Shown here: one piece after another, positions 53,521 to 62,707 of the stretch
How the letters are laid out: each line of letters starts with the position of its first letter
Numbering within the stretch: the stretch's first letter is position 1
Translations under genes and position numbers: made by a program
Notes under the pieces: model-generated
What the model was told of the DNA's origin: nothing
What the model saw: only the letters and a program-made list of their open reading frames with translations
Databases searched by the model: none
Assembly (NCBI RefSeq): GCF_030186535.1
Contig: NZ_JASNVW010000002.1
Span: 206,001-270,000 of the forward strand
From: Ignisphaera cupida
GTDB taxonomy: Archaea > Thermoproteota > Thermoprotei_A > Sulfolobales > Ignisphaeraceae
DNA: 64,000 bases
Direction of reading: 5' to 3'

Positions 53521-55418
53521 CAGTTATAAGGCTTTACATATATTGTTACCAAATTAATTTTTATTGGTATTTCTGTAGACTCACTTTCTATATAGATGCT
53601 TATGTAGAGAACGATCTTTGATTCTTGAACAAGTTTTGATGTGAAATAACCATTAATATACATGTAGGCACTCTCCCCACCTCCGATGCTAATAGACCAG
53701 TCACTTGTATTTGATGTGAAAAAGCCGTTGTCTATAGCAATGCTTTTCTGTGTTATGGAAATGCCTTTGCTGTTAATAATTGATATGTTTGCTTTCAAAT
53801 ATCTTACAAAACTATGTTCAGTATCTAGACTAAGCCTTATTCTCACAGAAGCTTTATTTCTATTAGTAATATTATTTGCTACAAAACCTACAACACTTAT
53901 AGAATTGTTTATGTAGGGAAGAGTTATGTTCACAATAGCAATATTGCCATCAAGCACTGGTTTGAAGTAGACCTTTGCTCGACTAAATATCACAAGCGAT
54001 GTAGGCTCTATGGATGTAGGTGAAATAAATCTAATTGCTATTGGTTTTCCACATAGCGCAGGGTATCTAACAGTGATTACACTTCCTTTCTCAAGATATA
54101 CAAAGGGAGTTACAATAGAGTTGTTAACAATAGTGCAATTAGCTCCTATAACACAACTCCACTGATTATTGGTTGCCGAATCAAATATTTCGATAATGTA
54201 ATTGTTTGGAATGCTAGAAATTGTGATGTATGGCGATAAGTATTTTGGTAAAAGAACTAGAAGATCGTATCTAGCTGTTGCATAGTCAACAGCTAAGGAG
54301 AGTGTATGTTCCCATGGAACACCTGGTGTACCTGGAAGCTTTACAACGCCATTGACAGATGCAATTCTAGAACCTTCTCTTTCATCGAATAATACTGCTG
54401 TTACATTTAGAAAGTTTTTGTTTTTATCCATCTGAACATATGCTATTAAAATGAATGACTTGTTAATGAAACTGTTGATGTTTTTACCATCAATATTCAC
54501 GCTACTAACTAGACTATACCTATTATTTGAAATGACATAGTCTTCAATAGCAAATTTACTTCCACACGCATTTGCCTCGATACCTATAAAAACAACTTCT
54601 TCTTTAGGTTGAGACTCTTTGAATTTGAAATATATTCCTATACCCCATTTCACAAAATTATTGCAGCCACCAACATCTTCCGTAACATTTACTAGAGTCA
54701 TTCTCGATACTATCCAAGAGCCTTGTGTTAAATTTGTTTCAACATTTAGGTTATAGTATGTAAAGCCCAAACCCTTTGTAGAATCTTTAACAATTAAACT
54801 CTCTCCTGTATATACTACTTCAGCTCCCTTAGCAATCCAGTTATCAAAATTCTTAACAAGATTTTCAACATTCCTACTATTTATAATTACATTCATAAAA
54901 GCTGTGTCGCAAAATGGTTTCGCATTTTTTAAGGGCTTTGCAATATACATTGGTGTGAAAGAGAATGGGTATATGCCATTGCTAAATACAATGAATCCGC
55001 TATAGCTTTTGCCATATTCAAAACTGTAGCATGTGTTATTGAAAACAAGTTCTATTGTATATTGACCTGGGTAAATAACATTTGAGTAAAGCCCATTGGT
55101 TTCAACAGCTACACAGCTGTTTTTCATATTCAAATTGCTTATGTTTATCCACTTGCCTCCATCGTATATAGCTATGTAGCGTATTTCCTCAGGAGCTCCA
55201 CCCTCATGCCTAATTGTTATAGCTACGGTTGTATTAGCTGTTTCAAGATCTTTAAAAGCTTGAGCAAATACGCTAATCAATGGAATGTTATTTACTTGGT
55301 AAAGAGTTTGTATTGTTGAGAAAACTACGGAAAACATGAGAGTGGTGAATATCAAAAACGCTATTATTCCCAAAACAGTATGTGAAAGACCCACTGCAGC
55401 TCCCGAAATACTCTTCAC
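53517..55418 (-). CDS. Large pilin-like adhesin, first gene of the pilus operon
   Basis: A 633-residue protein beginning MKSISGAAVGLSHTVLGIIA, a pilin-type assembly helix, then a segment ITIRHEGGAPEEIRYIAIY related to the minor pilin-like proteins. The remaining ~450 residues are beta-rich with many sequons and a lectin-like stretch around GSWIVSRMTLVNVTED and YARYDLL-type strands (residues 190-400). It looks like a pilin module carrying an adhesion domain, as a tip or side adhesin would. GTG start with GAGG just upstream, 83 bases from the divergent HTH-X regulator gene. Confidence 0.65.
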   Translation of the reverse strand: MKSISGAAVGLSHTVLGIIAFLIFTTLMFSVVFSTIQTLYQVNNIPLISVFAQAFKDLETANTTVAITIRHEGGAPEEIRYIAIYDGGKWINISNLNMKNSCVAVETNGLYSNVIYPGQYTIELVFNNTCYSFEYGKSYSGFIVFSNGIYPFSFTPMYIAKPLKNAKPFCDTAFMNVIINSRNVENLVKNFDNWIAKGAEVVYTGESLIVKDSTKGLGFTYYNLNVETNLTQGSWIVSRMTLVNVTEDVGGCNNFVKWGIGIYFKFKESQPKEEVVFIGIEANACGSKFAIEDYVISNNRYSLVSSVNIDGKNINSFINKSFILIAYVQMDKNKNFLNVTAVLFDEREGSRIASVNGVVKLPGTPGVPWEHTLSLAVDYATARYDLLVLLPKYLSPYITISSIPNNYIIEIFDSATNNQWSCVIGANCTIVNNSIVTPFVYLEKGSVITVRYPALCGKPIAIRFISPTSIEPTSLVIFSRAKVYFKPVLDGNIAIVNITLPYINNSISVVGFVANNITNRNKASVRIRLSLDTEHSFVRYLKANISIINSKGISITQKSIAIDNGFFTSNTSDWSISIGGGESAYMYINGYFTSKLVQESKIVLYISIYIESESTEIPIKINLVTIYVKPYNW

Positions 55419-55474
55419 TTCCTCGGTTAATAACTTTTAAACAAGTTTGTAAAAATTATTTAAAGTTTTCTAAT

Positions 55475-55486
55475 ACAAATATTTGT
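55475..55486. promoter_or_regulatory. Palindrome in the divergent pilus operon / regulator promoter
   Basis: ACAAATATTTGT is a perfect 12-base palindrome in the 83-base space between the pilus operon and the HTH-X gene, immediately before the latter's GAGGTG. It could be the site through which the regulator controls both directions. The T/A-rich block AACTTTTAAAC to its left is a likely TATA region for the operon. Confidence 0.4.
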
Positions 55487-55501
55487 TAGAGGTGTGTTGC
55501 G

Positions 55502-56053
55502 TTGAGAAAAAAGAGATTTGGTCAAACACTGTTTACAGAGGAAGAGGCCAAGGTTTTGGAAGTGTTCATTAGACTTAAATCCATTTCTAAAGTAGCTAAG
55601 GAATTGGGAAAGTCTTTGCCTACTGTAAGTATTGTTAAGAAGAGAATTGATGAAAAAATTGCTATGGCTATAGAGACTTTGAGGTTTGTTATGGAGTTGG
55701 GCTATATATCATTTGATGAAATTCAAAAAAGGCTTTTCATTGCAAAACCTATTACAGCTACTTTAAGAGGTGCTAGCGATGCTAATGCCACACTTCTTCA
55801 CACTCTAGATATGTATTGTAGAAGTTTTGCAAACAAAGACTGTAAAACTTTGTTGCTTAGTGATCCAGAAACTCTTAGAAACATTCTTATGAAAGTTTAT
55901 GGTTCCTTGTCCGGAGCTGAGGTAGCTGTAAAAGTTCTTTTAAGATCTGCATCTGAAATAAGATTTTGTAAATCTGTTGATGTATTAGCTAAGTTGTTTT
56001 TAGAGGATTCGAACAAGTTCTTAAAAGAGTTGATGTTTTGCAGTGAGACATAG
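55502..56053 (+). CDS. Tfx-like HTH regulator fused to an X-type domain
   Basis: A 183-residue protein. Residues 10-60 (LFTEEEAKVLEVFIRLKSIS, VAKELGKSLPTVSIVKKRID) form a helix-turn-helix resembling the Tfx family of archaeal DNA-binding proteins. From about residue 100, NKDCKTLLLSDPETLRNILM then VYGSLSGAEVAVKVLLRS is the core seen in the stand-alone X proteins at 59514 and 62708 and in the broken copy at 43797. TTG start, GAGGTG 7 bases upstream. It probably senses something through the X domain and regulates the divergent pilus operon; this is inference. Confidence 0.65.
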   Translation: MRKKRFGQTLFTEEEAKVLEVFIRLKSISKVAKELGKSLPTVSIVKKRIDEKIAMAIETLRFVMELGYISFDEIQKRLFIAKPITATLRGASDANATLLHTLDMYCRSFANKDCKTLLLSDPETLRNILMKVYGSLSGAEVAVKVLLRSASEIRFCKSVDVLAKLFLEDSNKFLKELMFCSET

Positions 56054-56095
56054 GATTTGTTTGTAGCTGGAAACATTTTTGGGTTTTGGAAAAGG

Positions 56096-57910
56096 TTAGA
56101 AGGGTTTTATAATTGATGCTATGAATCTTGCCAATAGAAAAACTATTAGCATTAATATTGCTGTTCTAAAGCTGTATAGTACTGATCCTCCACGAACTTT
56201 TCCAACAAAAACTGATGTTAGGATTAGTGATAGAATTGATAGAGACTCTATAACAGTGTAAACTCTTGGATCAAATGTTATTACAGCTATTGTCTTAGGC
56301 ATTTCAACACCTTTAATGAGATTAGCCATGTAGCTATACACATTGGCTAAATAAACAAGAAATGCTCCAACAAGTGCTGAAAGACCGATCATAACACCTT
56401 CTAATGTGTTTGCAAATGATCTAACTCTACTCACAGCAATATTTAATCTTTCATAGCTTGCTGCAAAAGCTTTGAGAGATTCTGGGCTATAGCCTAGTCT
56501 AAGTAGTGTCGTAAGAGTTTCAATAAAGGATGCGTGGTAAATGCTTGGAGCTCTTAACACAAGTGCTTTTCTCAATGTGGTAGATGTGTAGCTGCTAACA
56601 ATAGATCTAACAAATCTTATCATTCTTCTTCCAAATCTTTTAGAGTATTCAGAAAGAAGTATAGCAGGGTTTTCACCAGTTGCAGCTGATAAGCTAAGTG
56701 CGTCAGAAGCCATTTTAACAAACCTGTCATAGAATCTCGACTTGAGAATCTCCTTTTCGGAGAGAATTGTTGGTATAGCAAGAATTGCGAGAAGAATAAA
56801 TATCAATGTTGTATTACTCAAATAATTCATTGTTATAGCCATGAAAATGTTTGTTATTGGTATAGCAATGGATATGATTAACGCAGTTTCTCCAACAAAA
56901 AACAGTGTTTTGGGAGGCTTTACAACTAGGCTTGATGGATAGTAGCTTGAGACTAAAGCATAGAGCAAGAAAAATGTCAAAACCTGAACACTGAGAATGA
57001 TAATAACCAAAAACAGTGTTACACCACCAATTACAGGAGTTATGGATGCTATTAGAATGGGTGCGAAAAAGTATGCGAAAAGAGCTGTGCCAACAATTAT
57101 TGTAAACTTTTCCACAAGTCCAGAAACCTTTGACTCAAACCATGTGTAAACCTCCTCGAATACTCTCTCAGTAACATCTCTTATGTCCCCCATTGAAATT
57201 GCAGCTCCAATAACTCTTCTAAAAAGATCTCTAATCTTATCTGAGGGGTGGTTTGCTGCAACCATGTCTAGAGATGTTAGAAAAGATGTTGATGTAACAC
57301 TAGAAACCTTTCTTGCAAGTTTAATCTCTTTTGCAAAACTCTTTAGAGCTACACTATCTTCAATTTCTCTAAGAAACTCGTATATGGGTAGTCTAAGAGG
57401 TGTTATTGCTCTTAAAAATATTAATACATATGGCAACTCGACTTCAGCATCTATTTTTCTTTGAGAAGAAGCAAAAGCTATGTAGATTTGGGGAAGGTGA
57501 TATGTGAATAGAATTGAGGATCCAATAACAACTAAAGCAATTAGGTAATATGGTTTAGCAAATGCTATTGCATAACCAAGCACCATGATAAATACTATAA
57601 CAAGTATTTTAAGAACATATGCAAGTGTTGCTATGGTTTTTGAGCTAAGACCTTTTCCAGATTTAATGAAATTCAGAGTTAGTATAGTGCGAGATCTGTT
57701 CTCAAATTTTCTAAGAAATTTGCCAATAAATGATACAACCACAGTTAATCCAAGTAGCGTTGCTAATGTGCTTATACACCAAGCTTTGTAAATTGTTGTT
57801 AATAGAATGTATATAGATAATGTGATTAGCAAATCAATGTTCTTAACAACAAAATCCATAACAGTATTTTTAACATTTTTAAAAATATTCAATCCAAACA
57901 AGGTACGCAT
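56096..57910 (-). CDS. tadC: Pilus assembly platform protein TadC/ArlJ type, copy 2
   Basis: A 604-residue polytopic protein with two F domains, paralogous to the protein at 47225. Corresponding landmarks are VELPYVLIFLRAITPLRLPI in the first F domain, FRRVIGAAISMGDIRDVTER after it, and MASDALSLSAATGENPAILL in the second. It starts two bases after the TadA stop. With no pilin in the same operon, it may serve the pilin-like product at 60346 or share subunits with the first machine. Confidence 0.87.
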   Translation of the reverse strand: MRTLFGLNIFKNVKNTVMDFVVKNIDLLITLSIYILLTTIYKAWCISTLATLLGLTVVVSFIGKFLRKFENRSRTILTLNFIKSGKGLSSKTIATLAYVLKILVIVFIMVLGYAIAFAKPYYLIALVVIGSSILFTYHLPQIYIAFASSQRKIDAEVELPYVLIFLRAITPLRLPIYEFLREIEDSVALKSFAKEIKLARKVSSVTSTSFLTSLDMVAANHPSDKIRDLFRRVIGAAISMGDIRDVTERVFEEVYTWFESKVSGLVEKFTIIVGTALFAYFFAPILIASITPVIGGVTLFLVIIILSVQVLTFFLLYALVSSYYPSSLVVKPPKTLFFVGETALIISIAIPITNIFMAITMNYLSNTTLIFILLAILAIPTILSEKEILKSRFYDRFVKMASDALSLSAATGENPAILLSEYSKRFGRRMIRFVRSIVSSYTSTTLRKALVLRAPSIYHASFIETLTTLLRLGYSPESLKAFAASYERLNIAVSRVRSFANTLEGVMIGLSALVGAFLVYLANVYSYMANLIKGVEMPKTIAVITFDPRVYTVIESLSILSLILTSVFVGKVRGGSVLYSFRTAILMLIVFLLARFIASIIKPF

Positions 57911-57912
57911 CT

Positions 57913-59355
57913 CTAACTTGCTCTATTCAGCATCTCCATAAATTTGCTATATAGTATGCTAGGCAATTCTTTATAGCTAGGCCTATCAAGTTTTGGATCT
58001 ATTTTCACATATTCGCTATATACATTCTTCAATGTTTCTATCATTGATTTGTATTCTTTCTCTAAAAAGTCTCTAGAAACTCTATGGGCACGAACTATTC
58101 TCTCTATAAATTTGAGATCCTTTATGGGATTCTTGATGTTGTTATTCAAAATTATTGTGTCTAAATCACTATCGTAGATGAATAGTGGTGTTACGGTACC
58201 TTCCTCATGCACGTAAACCTCATGTCTATAAACACGACCTTTGGGTCTTTCAAAAGCATTTGTTTTAACAAAAACATTTAGAAGTTTAATGACTTGTGGA
58301 TCAACTGAAATAGGTGGAGATATGAGTCTTAGTAATGCAGCTTCTGGGCTTTCAGCATGAAATGTTGTTATTGCTCCATGTCCAAGAAGAATTGCGTTTG
58401 CCCACTCCCTTGCCTCCTCACCCCTGATCTCACCTATTATGAGATAGTCAAGAGATAGTCTAACACCTGTTTTCACTAAATCAAACACAGTTATTTTATA
58501 TTCTCCAAACTCCCTAGTTGTTGTACGAACCCAGTACTTTACTGGTAGTCTAAACTCTGGCGCATCTTCTACTGTCATAATTCTTACCCATGGAGGAACA
58601 AGTGCAAGCAAAGCTGATGCAAGTGTTGTTTTACCTGTCATCATTTCTCCAACAATAATTATAGGAATTTTATATTTAACCATAAGCCACAGAAAAGCAG
58701 CTTCCTCAAAACTTAGGCTACCATAATGAATAAGCTTTAGAATTGTCCATGGGTTTTCAGGTGGTTTTCTAATGTCAACAACAATGTTTCTTCTCATGGT
58801 AACATCAGACATGTAGACAATAGACACTCTAGACTCGTATCTAGGCTCAATAAAACTTGCTAATGGCATTGCTTCTGAAAGAGGTTTTCCAGCAGTAGCT
58901 GCAAGCCTCATTGCAATTTCCTTAACCTCCTCCTCGCTCAGCTCAATATTTGTTTCAAGAACACCATAAACTCTATGAATAACCTGTATAGGTCTGCCAA
59001 TCATTATATGTGCATTGATTATGTCTGGATCCATGTAAAAAGGCTCTAAAACACCATAGCCAATAAGTTGTCTCTCAACAACATGTCTCAAACTATCATC
59101 ACCTATTCTCGCTATTTCCTCATCGATAGACTCTTTAACCATAACAATATCGTAGAGCTTCTCTTCCAACTTCCTAATTCTGTTCATAGCATTGGAGTCC
59201 TGCAGAAAAGCGTCATAGACTATGTATTTCCCATTTGAAATACACACAATGTAAACGGGTTTCCCACTACGAGGTAAAGAATATTGCTCAACACACTGAA
59301 TTTTCTCCTTAGGTGGATAAAGCAAGCGAAGCTTTATTTCAAATCTAACTGACAT
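57913..59355 (-). CDS. tadA: Pilus assembly ATPase TadA/ArlI type, copy 2
   Basis: A 480-residue ATPase closely related to the copy at 49035. IIVGEMMTGKTTLASALL is Walker A, IMTVEDAPEFRLP the Asp box, IIGEIRGEEAREW Walker B and GHGAITTFHAESPEAALLR the His box. All catalytic residues are present in both copies, so both should be active. It heads a two-gene unit with the TadC copy 2 and is preceded by a short gap with A/T-rich promoter-like sequence near 59390-59400. Confidence 0.92.
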   Translation of the reverse strand: MSVRFEIKLRLLYPPKEKIQCVEQYSLPRSGKPVYIVCISNGKYIVYDAFLQDSNAMNRIRKLEEKLYDIVMVKESIDEEIARIGDDSLRHVVERQLIGYGVLEPFYMDPDIINAHIMIGRPIQVIHRVYGVLETNIELSEEEVKEIAMRLAATAGKPLSEAMPLASFIEPRYESRVSIVYMSDVTMRRNIVVDIRKPPENPWTILKLIHYGSLSFEEAAFLWLMVKYKIPIIIVGEMMTGKTTLASALLALVPPWVRIMTVEDAPEFRLPVKYWVRTTTREFGEYKITVFDLVKTGVRLSLDYLIIGEIRGEEAREWANAILLGHGAITTFHAESPEAALLRLISPPISVDPQVIKLLNVFVKTNAFERPKGRVYRHEVYVHEEGTVTPLFIYDSDLDTIILNNNIKNPIKDLKFIERIVRAHRVSRDFLEKEYKSMIETLKNVYSEYVKIDPKLDRPSYKELPSILYSKFMEMLNRAS

Positions 59356-59513
59356 ATTTCCTCTTCTATTTCAGAGGTTTAATGAAATAAGACTTAAAAA
59401 CTATAATTCTAAAAACCCATTAATGGATCTAGATCTAGATTTAGAGAAGACTTCTGTAAAAGAAAATATGGGCGAAAATTACATGTTGTACCCAGTGTTT
59501 TCAGTTAATCCCA

Positions 59514-59828
59514 TTAGTTCAAAAAAATCTTTATGTCATTACCTGTTTTCACCATATGCGATAGCTCATCAACAATTTCAGGTTTTTTCAACAGCTCAGC
59601 TATTGGGTTTAGGAATAGTATTTTGAATGTGTAGTCTGTTGTTGTTATATCTCCTTTGAAATGTGTTAGTATGAGTTGATATAGTTTGCTTGGTGATGTG
59701 AGGAAAAGTGTTATACAATCCATACCGGTTAAGGAAATTGAGAGAATATTAAGCAAATTAAGCATACCAGGAACACGACTTGAAATATAGCTATGGATTT
59801 TATATCTCAACTCCTCTAAAGTACTCAT
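59514..59828 (-). CDS. Family X small protein, copy beside tadA2
   Basis: A protein of about 104 residues, helical by composition, starting at ATG 59828 with GAGGTG six bases upstream. The N-terminal part ends SYISSRVPGM; the core MDCITLFLTSPSKLYQLILT is followed by HFKGDITTTDYTFKILFLNP. The core DNA (59596-59774) is identical but for one base to 62808-62986, while both ends differ. The domain also occurs in the HTH fusion at 55502 and in the broken gene at 43681/43797. I do not recognise a named family with certainty. Upstream of the tadA2 gene on the same strand, so possibly co-transcribed. Confidence 0.7.
   Translation of the reverse strand: MSTLEELRYKIHSYISSRVPGMLNLLNILSISLTGMDCITLFLTSPSKLYQLILTHFKGDITTTDYTFKILFLNPIAELLKKPEIVDELSHMVKTGNDIKIFLN
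59596..59774. repeat. Near-identical 179 bp core shared by two X genes, copy 1
   Basis: Matches 62808-62986 with a single difference (A at 59679, G at 62891) and in the same orientation. Similarity stops abruptly on both sides inside the coding sequence. Recent gene conversion is the simplest explanation. Confidence 0.9.
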
Positions 59829-59933
59829 ATGCAACACCTCTAACCTCAATAACATATTTTATACAACAACATAATCTCTTTTTCATTCATGATAATGAAG
59901 TCATTAAATTACCGAAAAATTTATATAGCAGTC

Positions 59934-60074
59934 TCAGTTAGAGCTATGCAAATTATTTGCCTTCCCCAACGAAGAATGAAGCTTCTTTAAATATTTATGT
60001 GCATCTCCAATGTTTAAATCTAATTCGTTTTCATAAATTGCAACAGCCATTTTCTTACTAACAATACTTAGCAT
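59934..60074 (-). CDS. Possible 46-residue protein
   Basis: A short frame from ATG 60074 encoding a basic helical peptide (AVAIYENELDLNIGDAHKYL, then KKLHSSLGK). No clear ribosome site precedes it and no family is recognised. The rest of the 59829-60345 gap is A/T-rich promoter-like sequence with nothing else visible. Confidence 0.2.
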   Translation of the reverse strand: MLSIVSKKMAVAIYENELDLNIGDAHKYLKKLHSSLGKANNLHSSN

Positions 60075-60345
60075 AATCTTGTGACTCTAACCAGATTTGC
60101 TCTCTTCAGAATAATCACAATCATTTAATCGTACTAAATGTAGATATTTTGTAGATGGTTACAGGTATTGAATATAGTATTAACTCCAAATAGTGTTTCC
60201 TTACCTAATGAGACACAGCTATTTTACAAATGTTCAAGTTTATTATTAGAATAATCTTAATGTGTGCAATGTTTATATTTTCATATAGCTTTTACTAATG
60301 TTCAGAAATTCACGATAAAACACTATATGTGCAAGGTGAATGTAT

Positions 60346-61149
60346 GTGGGTGTGGAGCATCCATATCTAGCAATTCTTGCAACAATAGCTTTTATGGGTG
60401 TTGTTATAAGCTCCATATTTCTCTATGTCTATGTTGTTGACCAGGTCAATAAATCTCCTGCTCTAGGTGTTTATGCAGAAGCCTACACAGTTAGTGATAG
60501 TGTAGCTGAGGTATTGATAAAGATAAGGCATGAGCGTGGAAATCCTGTTAAGATACAGCAAATTATTGTGTATGCTGGTAAAAACACCATAACAATAAGT
60601 GGTAGTGAGATTGGCTCTAACCCAAGTATTGGAGTAGAGGGATGCAATGGCAATGTTGTTATACCTGGAAGCATATGTGTAATAAAATTCAATGTAAGTT
60701 TGCCTAGCCTTAATGCAATGTATCAAGGACTTGTATTTTTAAGTGAAGGAACATATCCAATAGCATTCATACCGATAAACAAAACCACCTTAGCACCTCC
60801 AGTAATAACACTAACAACTACAAGAACATTGACAATTACAAGAATAGTTCCTCCAGAAAACATAGCTTTAAATCTCAATAAGAGTGTATACATTGGTGAA
60901 GCCGAAATAGGCTTTACCAAATCAGTAGTGGAACTTAGAGTGTATGCTAGACAAACAATTACTATAACAAAGACAGCAACTCTTATCATAACATTATATG
61001 ATGTAAATGGAAATATAATAACACAGACAAGCACCACTATAACTCCAACAACAGTTGCACCGGGAGGAAAACTGATAGGGGAAAAAATAAAAATAGAAAA
61101 GGTTCCTATTGATAAATTGGGTTGGATTGATGTTGACTTAGTCTATTAG
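60346..61149 (+). CDS. Minor pilin-like protein, second set
   Basis: A protein of about 267 residues with one N-terminal helix (HPYLAILATIAFMGVVISSI) and the shared block IKIRHERGNPVKIQQIIVY. The GTG at 60346 is chosen because GGTG lies 7 bases before it and it gives MGVEHPYLAIL, parallel to MAIEYPVLAMI of the paralog at 46784. The C-terminal ~115 residues, absent from that paralog, are Thr-rich and then beta-rich. Convergent with the KaiC-like gene, ends 18 bases apart. Likely a component of the second TadA/TadC machine. Confidence 0.65.
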   Translation: MGVEHPYLAILATIAFMGVVISSIFLYVYVVDQVNKSPALGVYAEAYTVSDSVAEVLIKIRHERGNPVKIQQIIVYAGKNTITISGSEIGSNPSIGVEGCNGNVVIPGSICVIKFNVSLPSLNAMYQGLVFLSEGTYPIAFIPINKTTLAPPVITLTTTRTLTITRIVPPENIALNLNKSVYIGEAEIGFTKSVVELRVYARQTITITKTATLIITLYDVNGNIITQTSTTITPTTVAPGGKLIGEKIKIEKVPIDKLGWIDVDLVY

Positions 61150-61167
61150 CGTACCTCGTCAAAGATT

Positions 61168-62553
61168 CTATGCATTCTTTAAAATCTCAATGCAATCACT
61201 TATACAATCATCTATGTCTCTCTGATTTAATATCGCTGGTTTTTCCATTCCTCGTCTCCAAACATACAATGTGTATTCAGCATCTTTGCTATTGATTTTC
61301 TCTAGATTGAATCTTAGTATGGTGTCAGCCATTAACACATTGTATTCATATAACTCATTTATTGCCCCCATTCTAACAACAGTTACTCCTAAACTTCTTA
61401 GGTACAGCAACTGGTTAAGCAAATCTCTTTTCCAAATAAATTCATTTTCTATAGAATAAGTGCCAACACCATGGAATATTACAATATCTGGTTTTACTTC
61501 ATTTACTATTTCTAGTTCTTGCATCATTAACTGTGTTAGTGGTAGAGATGAAGGATTCAAGCTTCTTATCACTATATGCTCATTAATTATTTTATCAATT
61601 TTTTCTTCATCTATGCCATGTGTCAATAGCTGATTCTTTATAAAGGTCTTCATATCTTTTGGTGAATACTTGTAGCTTATTATCAACGCCTTGAAGTTAT
61701 TGAGTTTAGCGATAGAAAGTAGCAGCATTAATATGTTTGCTGGTCTAGCATCAGCTGGATAGGCTATGTACACTACTTCACCTTTTCTAATGCTATTAAA
61801 GTAGCTGCTAAGCTTTTTGCATGGAAGTTTTATGAACTCTTCACGAATCTCTGGTATCTCCTCTAGAATTATTGGTGTGAAAAATACAAGTCCCTTCTTT
61901 TCAACAAATGTGAATGGTATTTGAACTGTGTGTATAGAGGATCCCCTAGCTTTTCTAACCTCCAATTCTCTAATCAAAAAACCATGCTCAATTCTATGCT
62001 TAAGAATGAAAACAATATCTGAAACAAATTCTATGTCTCCAAGATCTATAGATTCTTTGCCTATTGGTATTTCAGCTATTAAAATAGCTAAGCCATTGAC
62101 TAATCTGGGAAGCTCTGCAAAAAAGTTTTGTATAAAAGCTCTTGCAGCAACATCACTTTCAACAGCTTTTAGAAGTGGCGTAACAGAGTCCACAACAATT
62201 ATATCTGGCTTGAAATTTGCTAAAACCTCAGAAATGCTATTTATAGTATGTTCAACAACTTCATGCTTAGAAATTAACGGAAATTTCACAAACAGTAATA
62301 AACCACTTTTCTCTACACTCTCCAAATCAATGCCAAGTCTCTTCATATATGCATAAAGCTTATCTCTATGCTCTTGAAAAGATATGTAAAGACACTTCCT
62401 CCCATTAACAGCATTAGCGTAGCACATTGTTGAAGCCAATGTGGTTTTACCAGATCCTGGATGACCAGCTACAACAAGAAGTGTTCCTGGAGCAAGTGAT
62501 TTGCCAAGAACCTTATCAAGATTTTCAATACCAAAAACAAATAATTTACTCAT
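61168..62553 (-). CDS. KaiC-like RecA-superfamily ATPase with a degenerate second domain
   Basis: A protein of about 461 residues. Domain 1 (about 1-225) is KaiC-like: VVAGHPGSGKTTLASTM is Walker A, YISFQEHRDKLYAYMKRLG the following segment and DIIVVDSVTPLLKAV Walker B. Domain 2 repeats the fold (ALIISYKYSPKDMKTFIKNQ, KPDIVIFHGVGTYS as Walker B-like) but YPADARPANILM stands where Walker A should be, without Gly-Lys-Thr. ATG 62553 with GAGTGA upstream is preferred over upstream TTG. It follows an X gene and a second KaiC-like gene on the same strand. ArlH of the archaellum is a single-domain relative. Confidence 0.8.
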   Translation of the reverse strand: MSKLFVFGIENLDKVLGKSLAPGTLLVVAGHPGSGKTTLASTMCYANAVNGRKCLYISFQEHRDKLYAYMKRLGIDLESVEKSGLLLFVKFPLISKHEVVEHTINSISEVLANFKPDIIVVDSVTPLLKAVESDVAARAFIQNFFAELPRLVNGLAILIAEIPIGKESIDLGDIEFVSDIVFILKHRIEHGFLIRELEVRKARGSSIHTVQIPFTFVEKKGLVFFTPIILEEIPEIREEFIKLPCKKLSSYFNSIRKGEVVYIAYPADARPANILMLLLSIAKLNNFKALIISYKYSPKDMKTFIKNQLLTHGIDEEKIDKIINEHIVIRSLNPSSLPLTQLMMQELEIVNEVKPDIVIFHGVGTYSIENEFIWKRDLLNQLLYLRSLGVTVVRMGAINELYEYNVLMADTILRFNLEKINSKDAEYTLYVWRRGMEKPAILNQRDIDDCISDCIEILKNA

Positions 62554-62707
62554 TAAATCACTCTTAACACTTCTAGAGCTTAACATAGCCTATTCTAGCA
62601 TATGTTTAAATTGTTACACAAGTATTAAATCATTTAGCCCTTAAACTAAAATAATGCTAGTTATATAAAATCATTGAAATTCATATATTAAACAAAATCT
62701 TGTGTAA

